DNA of 64,000 nucleotides from JAIEPX01 sp963725255 (GTDB taxonomy: Bacteria; Pseudomonadota; Gammaproteobacteria; JAIEPX01): contig CAVRXV010000004.1 of the NCBI GenBank assembly GCA_963725255.1, forward strand, positions 124,001 to 188,000, read 5' to 3'. Positions 49,087-57,261 of the stretch are shown piece after piece. The position numbers and the translations under genes were made by a program. The notes under the pieces were generated by a model, which searched no databases, was not told where the DNA came from, and saw only the letters and a program-made list of their open reading frames with translations. Position 1 is the stretch's first letter. Every line of letters starts with the position of its first letter.

Positions 49087-49893
49087 CTAAGAGCATTCAA
49101 TTGAGAATAAATGCTGATCTTCTAAGCGCATAGCCGTAAGTTGATTACCCCAAACGCAGCCAGTATCGAGAGCAAAGAGATTAGGTTGATTAGTTTTTCC
49201 CATTAATGCTGCCCAGTGGCCGAAAATGAGGCGGTCTTGTGGATCACGTTTATTGGGCATTTGAAACCAAGGAATTAAATCAGGTGTTTTAGTTTCAGCA
49301 GGACCTTTAACGTCAAGAACAAGTTTTCCAGAAGGGCTGCAAAAACGCATTCGTGTAAAAGCGTTGATGATGTAACGCAATCTATCCCAGCCTTGTAGTG
49401 AAGGTGACCAAGAGTCTGGTTCATTTCCGTACATGTGTTCTAATAAAATACCCGCTTGGTCGCTTTGTAAAATTTGACTCACTTCTTCTGCGTGTTTTTG
49501 TGATTCAGCGAGTGACCATTGTGGTGGAATCCCTGCATGAGTCATTGTGTATTTTAATTGTGAATCATGATGAAGTAGAGGGCGATAGCGAAGCCAATGA
49601 ATTAATTCATCACGATCAGGTGCAATTAAAATTTCATCGAGATTGTGTTGCACGGGATAAGCTCGCTTGGCCAAGACGAGTGCGAGCAAATGCAAGTCAT
49701 GATTTCCGAGTACACAAATTACCCTAGGTAAACGACTGACAAGGCGTAGTGTATTGAGTGAATCAGGCCCGCGATTTACAAGATCTCCGGTGAACCACAA
49801 TGTATCATTACTAGAATCGTAATTTATTTTGGATAACAAAGCTTCGAGTGCAGTGTAGCAACCTTGTAAATCTCCAATCGCATAATGTGACAT
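49087..49893 (-). CDS. apaH: Symmetrical bis(5'-nucleosyl)-tetraphosphatase
   Basis: Splits diadenosine tetraphosphate (Ap4A) into two ADP and so limits alarmone levels. The 268 residues show the phosphoesterase motifs YAIGDLQGCYTALEALL (about 4-20), FTGDLVNRGPDSL, GNHDLHLLAL and MTHAGIPPQW, all intact. It is the last gene of the lptD-surA-rsmA-apaH order, 45 bases after rsmA. Confidence 0.97.
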   Translation of the reverse strand: MSHYAIGDLQGCYTALEALLSKINYDSSNDTLWFTGDLVNRGPDSLNTLRLVSRLPRVICVLGNHDLHLLALVLAKRAYPVQHNLDEILIAPDRDELIHWLRYRPLLHHDSQLKYTMTHAGIPPQWSLAESQKHAEEVSQILQSDQAGILLEHMYGNEPDSWSPSLQGWDRLRYIINAFTRMRFCSPSGKLVLDVKGPAETKTPDLIPWFQMPNKRDPQDRLIFGHWAALMGKTNQPNLFALDTGCVWGNQLTAMRLEDQHLFSIECS

Positions 49894-49938
49894 AAGTTAC
49901 CTATTTCATAGATGGAGTCTTGTCAGAATCTAGGGTAA

Positions 49939-50733
49939 TTAATCAATTGTCTGACCTGACTCCAGTATATTACTGATGGCTACAAATTCAGCAACCGATA
50001 ATTGTTCTGGTCTAAGTTGAGGATCAATATTAATTGCTGACCATTGATCTTGTGAAACTAAAGTGGATAAGGATTTTCTGAGCGTTTTACGCCGCTGTCC
50101 AAACGCAGTGGTTACAATTTTTCTTAACATTGGAAGACTTTTGGCGATATGAGGACATTCTTTGTGGGGAATCAGTCGTACAACTGCTGAATCAACTTGT
50201 GGTGGTGGTGTGAATGCTCCAGGGGCCACGGGAAATAATTTTTTCACTTGGCAAAAATATTGAACCATCACGGATAAGCGCCCATAAGTTTTATTTCCCG
50301 GATGCGCAGCAAGGCGATCGACCACTTCTTTTTGTAGCATAAAATGCATATCTTTAATGCAATTTAATTGTTCGAGTAAATGAAAAATTAAAGGTGTGGA
50401 AATATTGTAAGGGAGATTTCCAACAATACGAAGAGGATGGTCTTTACCCAAAGAGGCTAAAGAAAAAGTTAATGCATCTTGTTCGTGAATCACTAAGTGC
50501 CCGTATTGTTCAGAAGAAGTTTTTAATTTTGGAATGATGTCGCGATCAATCTCAACAGCGTCCATAGATGAAACGAGTGGTAATAATGCGTGGGTAAGCG
50601 CTCCTAAGCCGGGGCCAATTTCCACCAGATGGTCGTCGTGTTGTGGAGCAATAGCGGCAACAATTTTATTGATGATGTGAGTATCATGCAAAAAATGCTG
50701 GCCAAATCGCTTTCGAGGATGGTGCTGCGTCAC
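49939..50733 (-). CDS. rsmA: 16S rRNA dimethyladenosine transferase
   Basis: Dimethylates two adjacent adenines near the 3' end of 16S rRNA during ribosome assembly. The 264 residues start KRFGQHFLHDTHII, and contain the SAM motif VEIGPGLGALTHALL (about 37-51) and the catalytic NLPYNIST (about 107-114). The start is GTG at 50733, six bases after the surA stop, with no strong ribosome site, so translational coupling to surA is likely. Confidence 0.97.
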   Translation of the reverse strand: MTQHHPRKRFGQHFLHDTHIINKIVAAIAPQHDDHLVEIGPGLGALTHALLPLVSSMDAVEIDRDIIPKLKTSSEQYGHLVIHEQDALTFSLASLGKDHPLRIVGNLPYNISTPLIFHLLEQLNCIKDMHFMLQKEVVDRLAAHPGNKTYGRLSVMVQYFCQVKKLFPVAPGAFTPPPQVDSAVVRLIPHKECPHIAKSLPMLRKIVTTAFGQRRKTLRKSLSTLVSQDQWSAINIDPQLRPEQLSVAEFVAISNILESGQTID

Positions 50734-50739
50734 GGTAAA

Positions 50740-51702
50740 TTAAAGTGAAATTTTCACGTAGGCAGAATCGCGCAATTGCTGCAACCAAACCTGAAGCTGT
50801 TCGTTGAATTTTCGGTGATAAATTAAATTTTTCACTGATTGTTCGGTCATTTTGGATGGATCGTTGTGTACATCCACAAGTTTTAAAATGTGGAAACCGT
50901 TGGGTGCTTGAATAGGGCCGGCTATTTGATCAATTTTCAGCGTGCTTAATTGTTTTGCAAAGAGTGTGGGTAAATCAGCCGCTTTTCGCCAACCTAAATC
51001 ACCTCCGCCCAACGCATCAGGTCCTGTTGCATTATTTTTAGCGACTTGTTCAAAATTAGCACCGTTTTTAAGTTGGGCAACTAATTTCTTGGCTCTTTCT
51101 GATGTGGCTTGAATTTGTTGTGATGTTGGAGATTCTGAAAGAGGAACAAGGATGTGCAATAAATGATATTCACTAGAGCCGGGTTTTTTATTTTGTGCTT
51201 TTCGGAGATATTCAGCAACTTCGTTATCAGTAATGGTAATTTTAGAACCAAGCGCTGATTGTTGCAGTCGAGAAACAATCATTTGATCATTAATTCTTTT
51301 TCTAAATGTTGAATAATCAATGCCGTCATGTTCGATAGATTTTTTGAGTTGATCTACCGAAATATGATTTTCATTCGCCATATCTTGAATAGCTTTATTG
51401 ATATCTTCGCTGCTTACTTCAATGTTGTTGCGTTTTGCAATTTGAAGTTGTACCGCTTCTAAAATTAATCGATCTAAGACTTCTTTGCGCAGAGCAGATT
51501 CGGCGGGAATGGGTTTATTGTTAATTTTTAGTTGCTCTACAGAAGCCTTAGAGGCCAATGCAAGTTCGGAGTTGGTGATGACGGCATCATTGACGACCGC
51601 AACGACTCTATCAAGTGGTTGAGTGCTTTGTGGCTTGGCGTACGCCCCGGCATTCGCCATGATGGCGATGCTCAAAATTGTTATTAACCAATGCGCTTTC
51701 AT
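50740..51702 (-). CDS. surA: Periplasmic chaperone SurA, one-parvulin form
   Basis: Escorts outer-membrane proteins across the periplasm. The 320 residues have a signal peptide (about 1-22) and an N-terminal chaperone domain (DRVVAVVNDAVITNSELALA; LDRLILEAVQLQIAKRNNIE). Only one parvulin-type isomerase domain follows (about 175-275; YHLLHILVPLSES, GGGDLGWRKAADLPTLFAKQ), then the C-terminal helix. E. coli SurA has two parvulin domains and about 430 residues, so one domain is missing. The ATG at 51702 follows AGAGGT and opens on the signal peptide; the longer upstream frame is less likely. Confidence 0.92.
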   Translation of the reverse strand: MKAHWLITILSIAIMANAGAYAKPQSTQPLDRVVAVVNDAVITNSELALASKASVEQLKINNKPIPAESALRKEVLDRLILEAVQLQIAKRNNIEVSSEDINKAIQDMANENHISVDQLKKSIEHDGIDYSTFRKRINDQMIVSRLQQSALGSKITITDNEVAEYLRKAQNKKPGSSEYHLLHILVPLSESPTSQQIQATSERAKKLVAQLKNGANFEQVAKNNATGPDALGGGDLGWRKAADLPTLFAKQLSTLKIDQIAGPIQAPNGFHILKLVDVHNDPSKMTEQSVKNLIYHRKFNEQLQVWLQQLRDSAYVKISL

Positions 51703-51764
51703 AATAGGACCTCTATATGGTGTTAACTGTTGATTCTCATCGATTGGGCTGTGTTTTGTCAATG

Positions 51765-54236
51765 TTAAAACCAGTCTTTAAAACCGGAGAGCCGATCTCG
51801 TAAAATACTGTTGGGGTTGCTGCTGCCGACTGTTGTAAGGCCTTTAAGATTTATTTGGATATAGTAACGATTATCGAACATTGTATTTTCCGTTAAGCTT
51901 TGATCGATCATCGTGTGACTTACAATAGCGCGCAGAGCAAAACAGCAGCTCTGATATTCAAACCCGGCAAGAATAAATTGTGGATGGCTGTGACTAAGAT
52001 TGTAATTCCAATTTGCGAGTGCATGCCATCTTTCTGTGATTGGGAGTGCAAGTGCAATATCTAATCGACTTAAATCTTGACTGCGTGCACCTATTTTTCT
52101 ATCTCCATCTCGAACATAATCATATCCGAGAGAAAATAATCGATTTCCTTCACCTTGATAATGTAAATGGGTATTCGTGGTTGTCATTCGTTGATCGCTC
52201 GGATCCCAAACAACATTTGCAACAGCATACCATGCACTATTGAAGTGATAATTAATCGCGCCAATGAGTGGTGAAGTGTGATTATTAATAAGTGGATCGT
52301 TTCTGCAGTCTGGTGTTAAGCATACTTTGCGATCGTGAAAATACCATTGAGTTGCCAATGTGGCACTTAATCGTTCATCGCCATCGCGCTGATCGAGAAA
52401 ACGCGATGTCAGTGCAACCGTCACTTGATTTGCATCATTAATTCGATCTATACCTGAAAAACGATTCGGAATAAATAATTGTTGATAAGTAAATGTCGGT
52501 AAGTCGGTATCAAAAAGTGGAATATCATTTTGGTTAGTGTAAGGAATGTAAACATAATAAGCGCGAGGTTCTAGAGTTTGAGTAAATTGTTGATTCCCTA
52601 TGGAGTGGGTACGTTCAAAAAATATTCCCGTATCAATCGTGGTAATGGGTAATAGTCGAGTAATATCTTGGTTAGAATCATGTTGAAATTCATGAGATTG
52701 ATCATGTAACCAATACGCAGTGCCTTCTAGATCGAGGCGAGGAGTAAAATACGCATACGCTGTTTTTAAGGGTAATTCGAGGCCGGGAGCAACATCCAAT
52801 CGTTGACCAGTGATAACTTGTTCGTGAGTCATAAAATCGCGACGATGATCAAAATAAATAAATTCTGAATTTAGCCAAGTGTGAGGGTAATTTTGTCCAA
52901 ATAACCAATCACCGTGCAAATTTAATTGAGGTAAGCGAGCATACTGATCTTTTGCGCTAGAATCTAAAGGGTGAAGAGTTTGGTGTAATTGTAGTCGACT
53001 TAGAAAATCCCAGTGATTGTCGGAGTAAGTAAAGTTTGCTTGATTTAATAATTGGTCGCTGTTTTTATCGGTGGGGCTGTGTCCAAAATCTTGAAGGTAG
53101 TAGTCATCTGAAACGAAATTAATGATGACTGAAGATTCAATTTTTGAAGAATATTCGTAGGTATTTTGCAAAGCAAGTTTTAATCGACTATCAGAATCAT
53201 TCGCGAGCGTATGTAAGAAATGCTTTGTAATTCGATCATCATCTGGTGAATTAAGTTCTTCATTTTTCATGCTGGCGAAAACATTATCGTTGGGTAAAAA
53301 ACTAGCTTGCATAAACCCTTTGCTGTGTGGAAATAAATAACGAATATTTCCGTTTAGTTGAATTCCTCGATTGCTGTACCATGTTGGTGTAAATGTTGCA
53401 TCGTAATTAGGTGCTAAATTACAGTAATAAGGCATTTCTAAAATAAAACCGTCTTTATCGTTGTGTCCCGGAGTGGGAAGTAAGAAACCACTTTTACGAC
53501 GCTTATCGATTGGAAAACTTAAATAGGGCCAGTAAAGAACAGGAACATCCTTAATATTAAAGCTGACATGTTTAGCAATTCCTACGCCCTTGTCTTTCTG
53601 AAGATCTAATTGAGTTGCACGAAGCTTCCATAATGGCTTTGTGCAAAGTGGGCAAGTGCTATAGGTTGCTTGTTGAATTTGTAATTCATTTGGAAGATTT
53701 TTTGCTTGTTTTGCAGTTCCCCATGCTGTTAAAGGGCGTGGGAGTGCGTCACGATTTATTCGATAGGCTCCATCCCAGAGCGTAGTTTCTTGTTGATCGG
53801 GCTTCATTATAACGTGTTGACCAGCGAGCTCTTGTTTTTGTTCAAAATAACGAACATTTCCTTTTAATTCGATTCGGTCAATTGTTTGAGTTGTAGGATT
53901 TCGATTAAAAGTAACTTCCTCAGCACGCAATAATCGACCAGGCTGCTGAATTGTCACGTGTCCTGAAACGGTTGATTGACCTTTTAATGATAATGTTGTT
54001 GGATTATTTGATGTAATGCTCATAGGTGATTGATTAACGTTGGCAACGGGCTTTGTATTTTCAATTTCTTTTGGATCGACAAAGATTCCATAACAAATAT
54101 TATTGGGTTCTGGGTGCCAATTGAGAATTTCAGCTAAAGGAAGTTTTTGTGCAGATGGATTAGCAATTACGCCTTCGCATAATGCGGCGCTTATTAAAAA
54201 TAATAATATTAATTTTGATCTGTTATTCACTCGCAT
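51765..54236 (-). CDS. lptD: LPS-assembly protein LptD
   Basis: The outer-membrane barrel that inserts lipopolysaccharide into the outer leaflet. An 823-residue protein with a signal peptide (about 1-27), an OstA-type periplasmic domain (about 75-185, with VSGHVTIQQPGRLLRAEEVT), and a C-terminal barrel. Cysteines fit the LptD disulfide pattern: one near the N-terminus (NNICYGIF) and an adjacent CC pair (YQSCCFALR) near the C-terminus. STCPLC is an extra pair in the LptD domain. The ATG at 54236 follows AAGGAAATA and is preferred over the longer frame. It heads the lptD-surA-rsmA-apaH operon. Confidence 0.95.
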   Translation of the reverse strand: MRVNNRSKLILLFLISAALCEGVIANPSAQKLPLAEILNWHPEPNNICYGIFVDPKEIENTKPVANVNQSPMSITSNNPTTLSLKGQSTVSGHVTIQQPGRLLRAEEVTFNRNPTTQTIDRIELKGNVRYFEQKQELAGQHVIMKPDQQETTLWDGAYRINRDALPRPLTAWGTAKQAKNLPNELQIQQATYSTCPLCTKPLWKLRATQLDLQKDKGVGIAKHVSFNIKDVPVLYWPYLSFPIDKRRKSGFLLPTPGHNDKDGFILEMPYYCNLAPNYDATFTPTWYSNRGIQLNGNIRYLFPHSKGFMQASFLPNDNVFASMKNEELNSPDDDRITKHFLHTLANDSDSRLKLALQNTYEYSSKIESSVIINFVSDDYYLQDFGHSPTDKNSDQLLNQANFTYSDNHWDFLSRLQLHQTLHPLDSSAKDQYARLPQLNLHGDWLFGQNYPHTWLNSEFIYFDHRRDFMTHEQVITGQRLDVAPGLELPLKTAYAYFTPRLDLEGTAYWLHDQSHEFQHDSNQDITRLLPITTIDTGIFFERTHSIGNQQFTQTLEPRAYYVYIPYTNQNDIPLFDTDLPTFTYQQLFIPNRFSGIDRINDANQVTVALTSRFLDQRDGDERLSATLATQWYFHDRKVCLTPDCRNDPLINNHTSPLIGAINYHFNSAWYAVANVVWDPSDQRMTTTNTHLHYQGEGNRLFSLGYDYVRDGDRKIGARSQDLSRLDIALALPITERWHALANWNYNLSHSHPQFILAGFEYQSCCFALRAIVSHTMIDQSLTENTMFDNRYYIQINLKGLTTVGSSNPNSILRDRLSGFKDWF

Positions 54237-54353
54237 TATTTCCTTGAGCAAGTCTAGATTGGAAATTGTGCCCCTTGCCATGATTGTTTATGCAATATCC
54301 AGGCTGATGTAGTCTACCTTGTGGTTATAACAAGTCCAAGACTTGAGTAAAAA

Positions 54354-54414
54354 ATATTGTGACTACTCAGCCACTAGAGACAAACGCTCTTCAGGCTGAG
54401 TAGTTACAAAATAT
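54354..54414. repeat. Inverted repeat 1 in the lptD-amgK gap
   Basis: ACTACTCAGCC (54362-54372) pairs with GGCTGAGTAGT (54394-54404) around a 21-base loop. AT-rich flanks (ATATTGTG, TACAAAATAT) extend the symmetry imperfectly. It lies in the 570-base divergent gap between lptD and amgK. Confidence 0.7.
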
Positions 54415-54549
54415 CCACGATGTTGTCCAGGTGATAACTATCCCATTAATATAGGAATTCTCGATAATTATTGTCGTGATATGATAATTAAATATATTTT
54501 TCTAAGTTTTTAAACTTAATGATAACTCTTATTGGGCTAGATATTTGTC

Positions 54550-54634
54550 AGCATCTCCCGGTTAAGGATTTTAGGTGTTTTGGTCACTCAGCACCCTGTA
54601 TTGAGGGCTGTTGATTTTAAAACCGGGAGATGCT
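54550..54634. repeat. Inverted repeat 2 in the lptD-amgK gap
   Basis: AGCATCTCCCGGTT (54550-54563) and AACCGGGAGATGCT (54621-54634) are perfect 14-base inverted ends, 57 bases apart. It could be a small mobile element or a structured leader. Confidence 0.72.
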
Positions 54635-54645
54635 CCTTTGAGCTA

Positions 54646-54679
54646 TTTAGGGGAAAGAATCGCGATTCTCTCCCCTAAA
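54646..54679. repeat. 17-bp cruciform palindrome in the lptD-amgK gap
   Basis: TTTAGGGGAAAGAATCG (54646-54662) is followed directly by its reverse complement (54663-54679) with one mismatch. As a stem it lacks a spacer. It ends about 130 bases before amgK. A terminator is possible but no T-run follows on the plus strand. Confidence 0.72.
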
Positions 54680-54806
54680 ACCCCTCATCGCGAAAGGAAA
54701 ATCTTCTAACACCTTGAATCCAAATAGCTTTCCTTGGCCTGGAACTGCTGGATATTTCTCTAGCTTAATCATATAATCGTTTGTTCATTGTGATGAGGGA
54801 GGTAAA

Positions 54807-55853
54807 ATGAGTAAGTTAATTGACGATCGATTTGCAGGGCTTCATCGTTGGCTTCAAACAGTCTTTCCTTGTGAGGAGGCTGATATTGTGCCTTTGGCAG
54901 GTGATGCGAGTTTTAGACGTTACTTTCGTGTGATGGGTAAATCTGGAACTAAGGTTGCAGTGGATGCGCCACCAACACATGAGAAATTAGAAGCATTTGT
55001 GAGCATTGCGAAGGCGTTTACTAATCATGGTGTGCACGTCCCAGAAATAATCGCATCTGATACTCAACAAGGCTACTTACTGATTTCTGATTTAGGTGAT
55101 GAGCTTTACAGTAATCATCTAAGTTCTACGAATGTCGATAATCTTTATCTTTCCGCGATTGATACGCTCGTTAAAATTCAACAAACACCGCAACATGCCT
55201 ATTCCTTTCCTTTGTACGATGAAAAATTATTGTTGCAAGAGTGTGAATATTTTTCAGAGTGGTATTTAGGAAAATATTTGAATGTTAGATTATCTGCTCG
55301 TGAAGAAGCTGCGCTTCGATCCACTTATGCTAAACTGATTGAAGCTGCTTTGGAGCAACCAACAACCGTAGTTCATCGAGATTATCATTCTCGTAATTTA
55401 TTTATTCTGCCTGATAATGAAGTGGGCGTAATTGATTTTCAAGATGCCGTCGTTGGTCCAATCACTTATGATTTAGTTTCTTTATTGAAAGATTGTTACA
55501 TTGCATGGCCTGCCTCCAATGTTGTGAATTGGGCTCAACGTTATTTTGAGAAATCACGTGACGCAGGTATCATTCAAGATGTTACCATGTCGCAATTTTT
55601 GCGGTGGTTTGATTTAATGGGTGTTCAACGACATTTAAAATGTATGGGAATTTTTGCTCGATTATCTTTGCGAGATAAAAAATCAACTTATCTTGGAGAT
55701 ATTCCGCGCTTAGCCGATTACATTTTAGGGGTATGTTCTCGCCACCCCCAGTTGAATGGGTTGGCAAAATTATTGCAAACAAAGGTTATGAAGCATGAAA
55801 GCCATGATACTCGCAGCAGGGCGCGGAGCTCGGCTGAGACCATTGACGGATAA
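54807..55853 (+). CDS. amgK: Anomeric MurNAc/GlcNAc kinase AmgK
   Basis: A sugar kinase of the aminoglycoside-phosphotransferase fold that phosphorylates MurNAc at C1 in the peptidoglycan-recycling bypass. The 348 residues have GDASFRRYFRV (about 32-42), the catalytic loop VVHRDYHSRNLF (about 193-204) and the metal-binding VIDFQDAVVGP (about 213-223). The gene overlaps murU by 59 bases, the usual partner. It is divergent from lptD, as in other gammaproteobacteria. GAGGGAGG precedes the ATG. Confidence 0.92.
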   Translation: MSKLIDDRFAGLHRWLQTVFPCEEADIVPLAGDASFRRYFRVMGKSGTKVAVDAPPTHEKLEAFVSIAKAFTNHGVHVPEIIASDTQQGYLLISDLGDELYSNHLSSTNVDNLYLSAIDTLVKIQQTPQHAYSFPLYDEKLLLQECEYFSEWYLGKYLNVRLSAREEAALRSTYAKLIEAALEQPTTVVHRDYHSRNLFILPDNEVGVIDFQDAVVGPITYDLVSLLKDCYIAWPASNVVNWAQRYFEKSRDAGIIQDVTMSQFLRWFDLMGVQRHLKCMGIFARLSLRDKKSTYLGDIPRLADYILGVCSRHPQLNGLAKLLQTKVMKHESHDTRSRARSSAETIDG

Positions 55854-56451
55854 TTGTCCTAAACCATTACTTCCGGTTTCGGGTCGTCCGCTTATTGTGC
55901 ATCAAATTGAAGCTTTGGCTGCAAGTGGTTTTACCAACCTTGTCATCAACATTGCTTATAAAGCTGACATGTTTCCCACGATTTTAGGTGATGGAAGTCA
56001 GTGGGGCGTTTCAATTCAATATTCAGTAGAACCTGAATCCGCTTATGAGACGGGCGGGGGAATTTATCACGCATTAGAACATCTAGGTGATTATTTTCTG
56101 GTCGTCAGCGCAGATATTTTTACATCGTATCCTTATCACACTTTACGCAAACCTCCAGAGCGAATCGCGCATTTAGTGATGGTTGATCCATTGCCGACAG
56201 GGGGTGATTTTGCACTCTCAGAAGGTGTATTGTCATTAGATGGTTCGCAATTATTTACCTATGGAAATATTGGTGTGTTTAGAAAAGAACTATTTGATGG
56301 CTGTAAACCGGGCGTTTTTCCACTAGGAAATCTTCTTCGTTCAGCGATTTGCCAGCAGAAAATTACAGGCGAGTATTTTCAAGGAAGATGGTGCAACGTC
56401 GGTACTGTTGAAACTTATGAAGAGGTCAACGGCTCTTATTTGCCACTGTGA
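55795..56451 (+). CDS. murU: N-acetylmuramate alpha-1-phosphate uridylyltransferase MurU
   Basis: Makes UDP-MurNAc from MurNAc-1-phosphate, the step after AmgK. The 218 residues begin with the nucleotidyltransferase signature MILAAGRGARLRPLTDNCPK then PLLPVSGRPL. The substrate loop includes ESAYETGGGIYHAL (about 82-95) and the metal-binding VVSADIFTSYP. ATG at 55795 lies inside the amgK frame, so the two are translationally coupled. The 3' end abuts the convergent esterase gene. Confidence 0.94.
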   Translation: MKAMILAAGRGARLRPLTDNCPKPLLPVSGRPLIVHQIEALAASGFTNLVINIAYKADMFPTILGDGSQWGVSIQYSVEPESAYETGGGIYHALEHLGDYFLVVSADIFTSYPYHTLRKPPERIAHLVMVDPLPTGGDFALSEGVLSLDGSQLFTYGNIGVFRKELFDGCKPGVFPLGNLLRSAICQQKITGEYFQGRWCNVGTVETYEEVNGSYLPL

Positions 56452-57132
56452 TTAAAAAGAAAGAATTTTTTGCAACCAAAAACTCAGAGACTCTATTTCT
56501 TCAAAACATACTGTATGTGCCATGTCATACGTATGAAATGTGACATCGTATCCGCTGTTCTTTAAATGAGTAGCTGTATGTTCGCCAAATTTAAAAGGTA
56601 CTACTGGATCAACCGAGCCGTGTGCAAGATAAATGGGTGTGTGTTGATTTTGTGATTGAATTCGCTTTTCAAAATCAGGCATGTTCCAAAGAAATGTAGA
56701 AAGACCAATAAGTCCACCTAAACGTTCAGGAAAAAATAATCCGCTCACAAGTGCGATGTAACCGCCTTGAGAAAATCCCGCTAATATTATTTTTTCTGAT
56801 GGGATGCCTTGGTCAATTTCTCGTTGGATGAGTTGGTGGATGGAGGTGATGGCTTCATTAATTCCAGCTTCATCAAAGGGGCCTGATTCTTTGAGATTAT
56901 AGATGTCAAACCAGGCTCGCATCGGCATGCCGCCATTTAGAGTGATAGGGCGAATAGGAGCGTGAGGAAACACGAAGTGAATCTGATCGATATTCGGCAT
57001 GCGTAATTCAGGTATTATTGAAACAAAATCATTGCCATCAGCACCGAGGCCGTGCAACCAGATAATGCTGTATTGTGCTGTATCTGCTGTGCCCAATTCA
57101 ACCGTATTTAAAATTTCAGTGTTTGATACCAT
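56452..57132 (-). CDS. Carboxylesterase / phospholipase-type alpha/beta hydrolase
   Basis: A 226-residue cytosolic hydrolase. The oxyanion and nucleophile motifs are WLHGLGADGNDF (about 25-36) and LAGFSQGGYIAL (Ser at about 121). The acid and base are seen as HGSVDPVVPF and MAHTV. The family covers bacterial carboxylesterases and the eukaryotic acyl-protein thioesterases. The substrate is unassigned. AGGAAA precedes the ATG. The stop abuts the murU stop. Confidence 0.92.
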   Translation of the reverse strand: MVSNTEILNTVELGTADTAQYSIIWLHGLGADGNDFVSIIPELRMPNIDQIHFVFPHAPIRPITLNGGMPMRAWFDIYNLKESGPFDEAGINEAITSIHQLIQREIDQGIPSEKIILAGFSQGGYIALVSGLFFPERLGGLIGLSTFLWNMPDFEKRIQSQNQHTPIYLAHGSVDPVVPFKFGEHTATHLKNSGYDVTFHTYDMAHTVCFEEIESLSFWLQKILSF

Positions 57133-57261
57133 GTGTATTTCCTGATTAAGAAGATCAGTAAAAATAACATGGTTTATTGAGGTTTCATAGAAATGATCTG
57201 AGCCTGGATATTGTATGAATAATCGTAGCTCTATGATTCAGTATTGCGTGATTCTTGAGTG

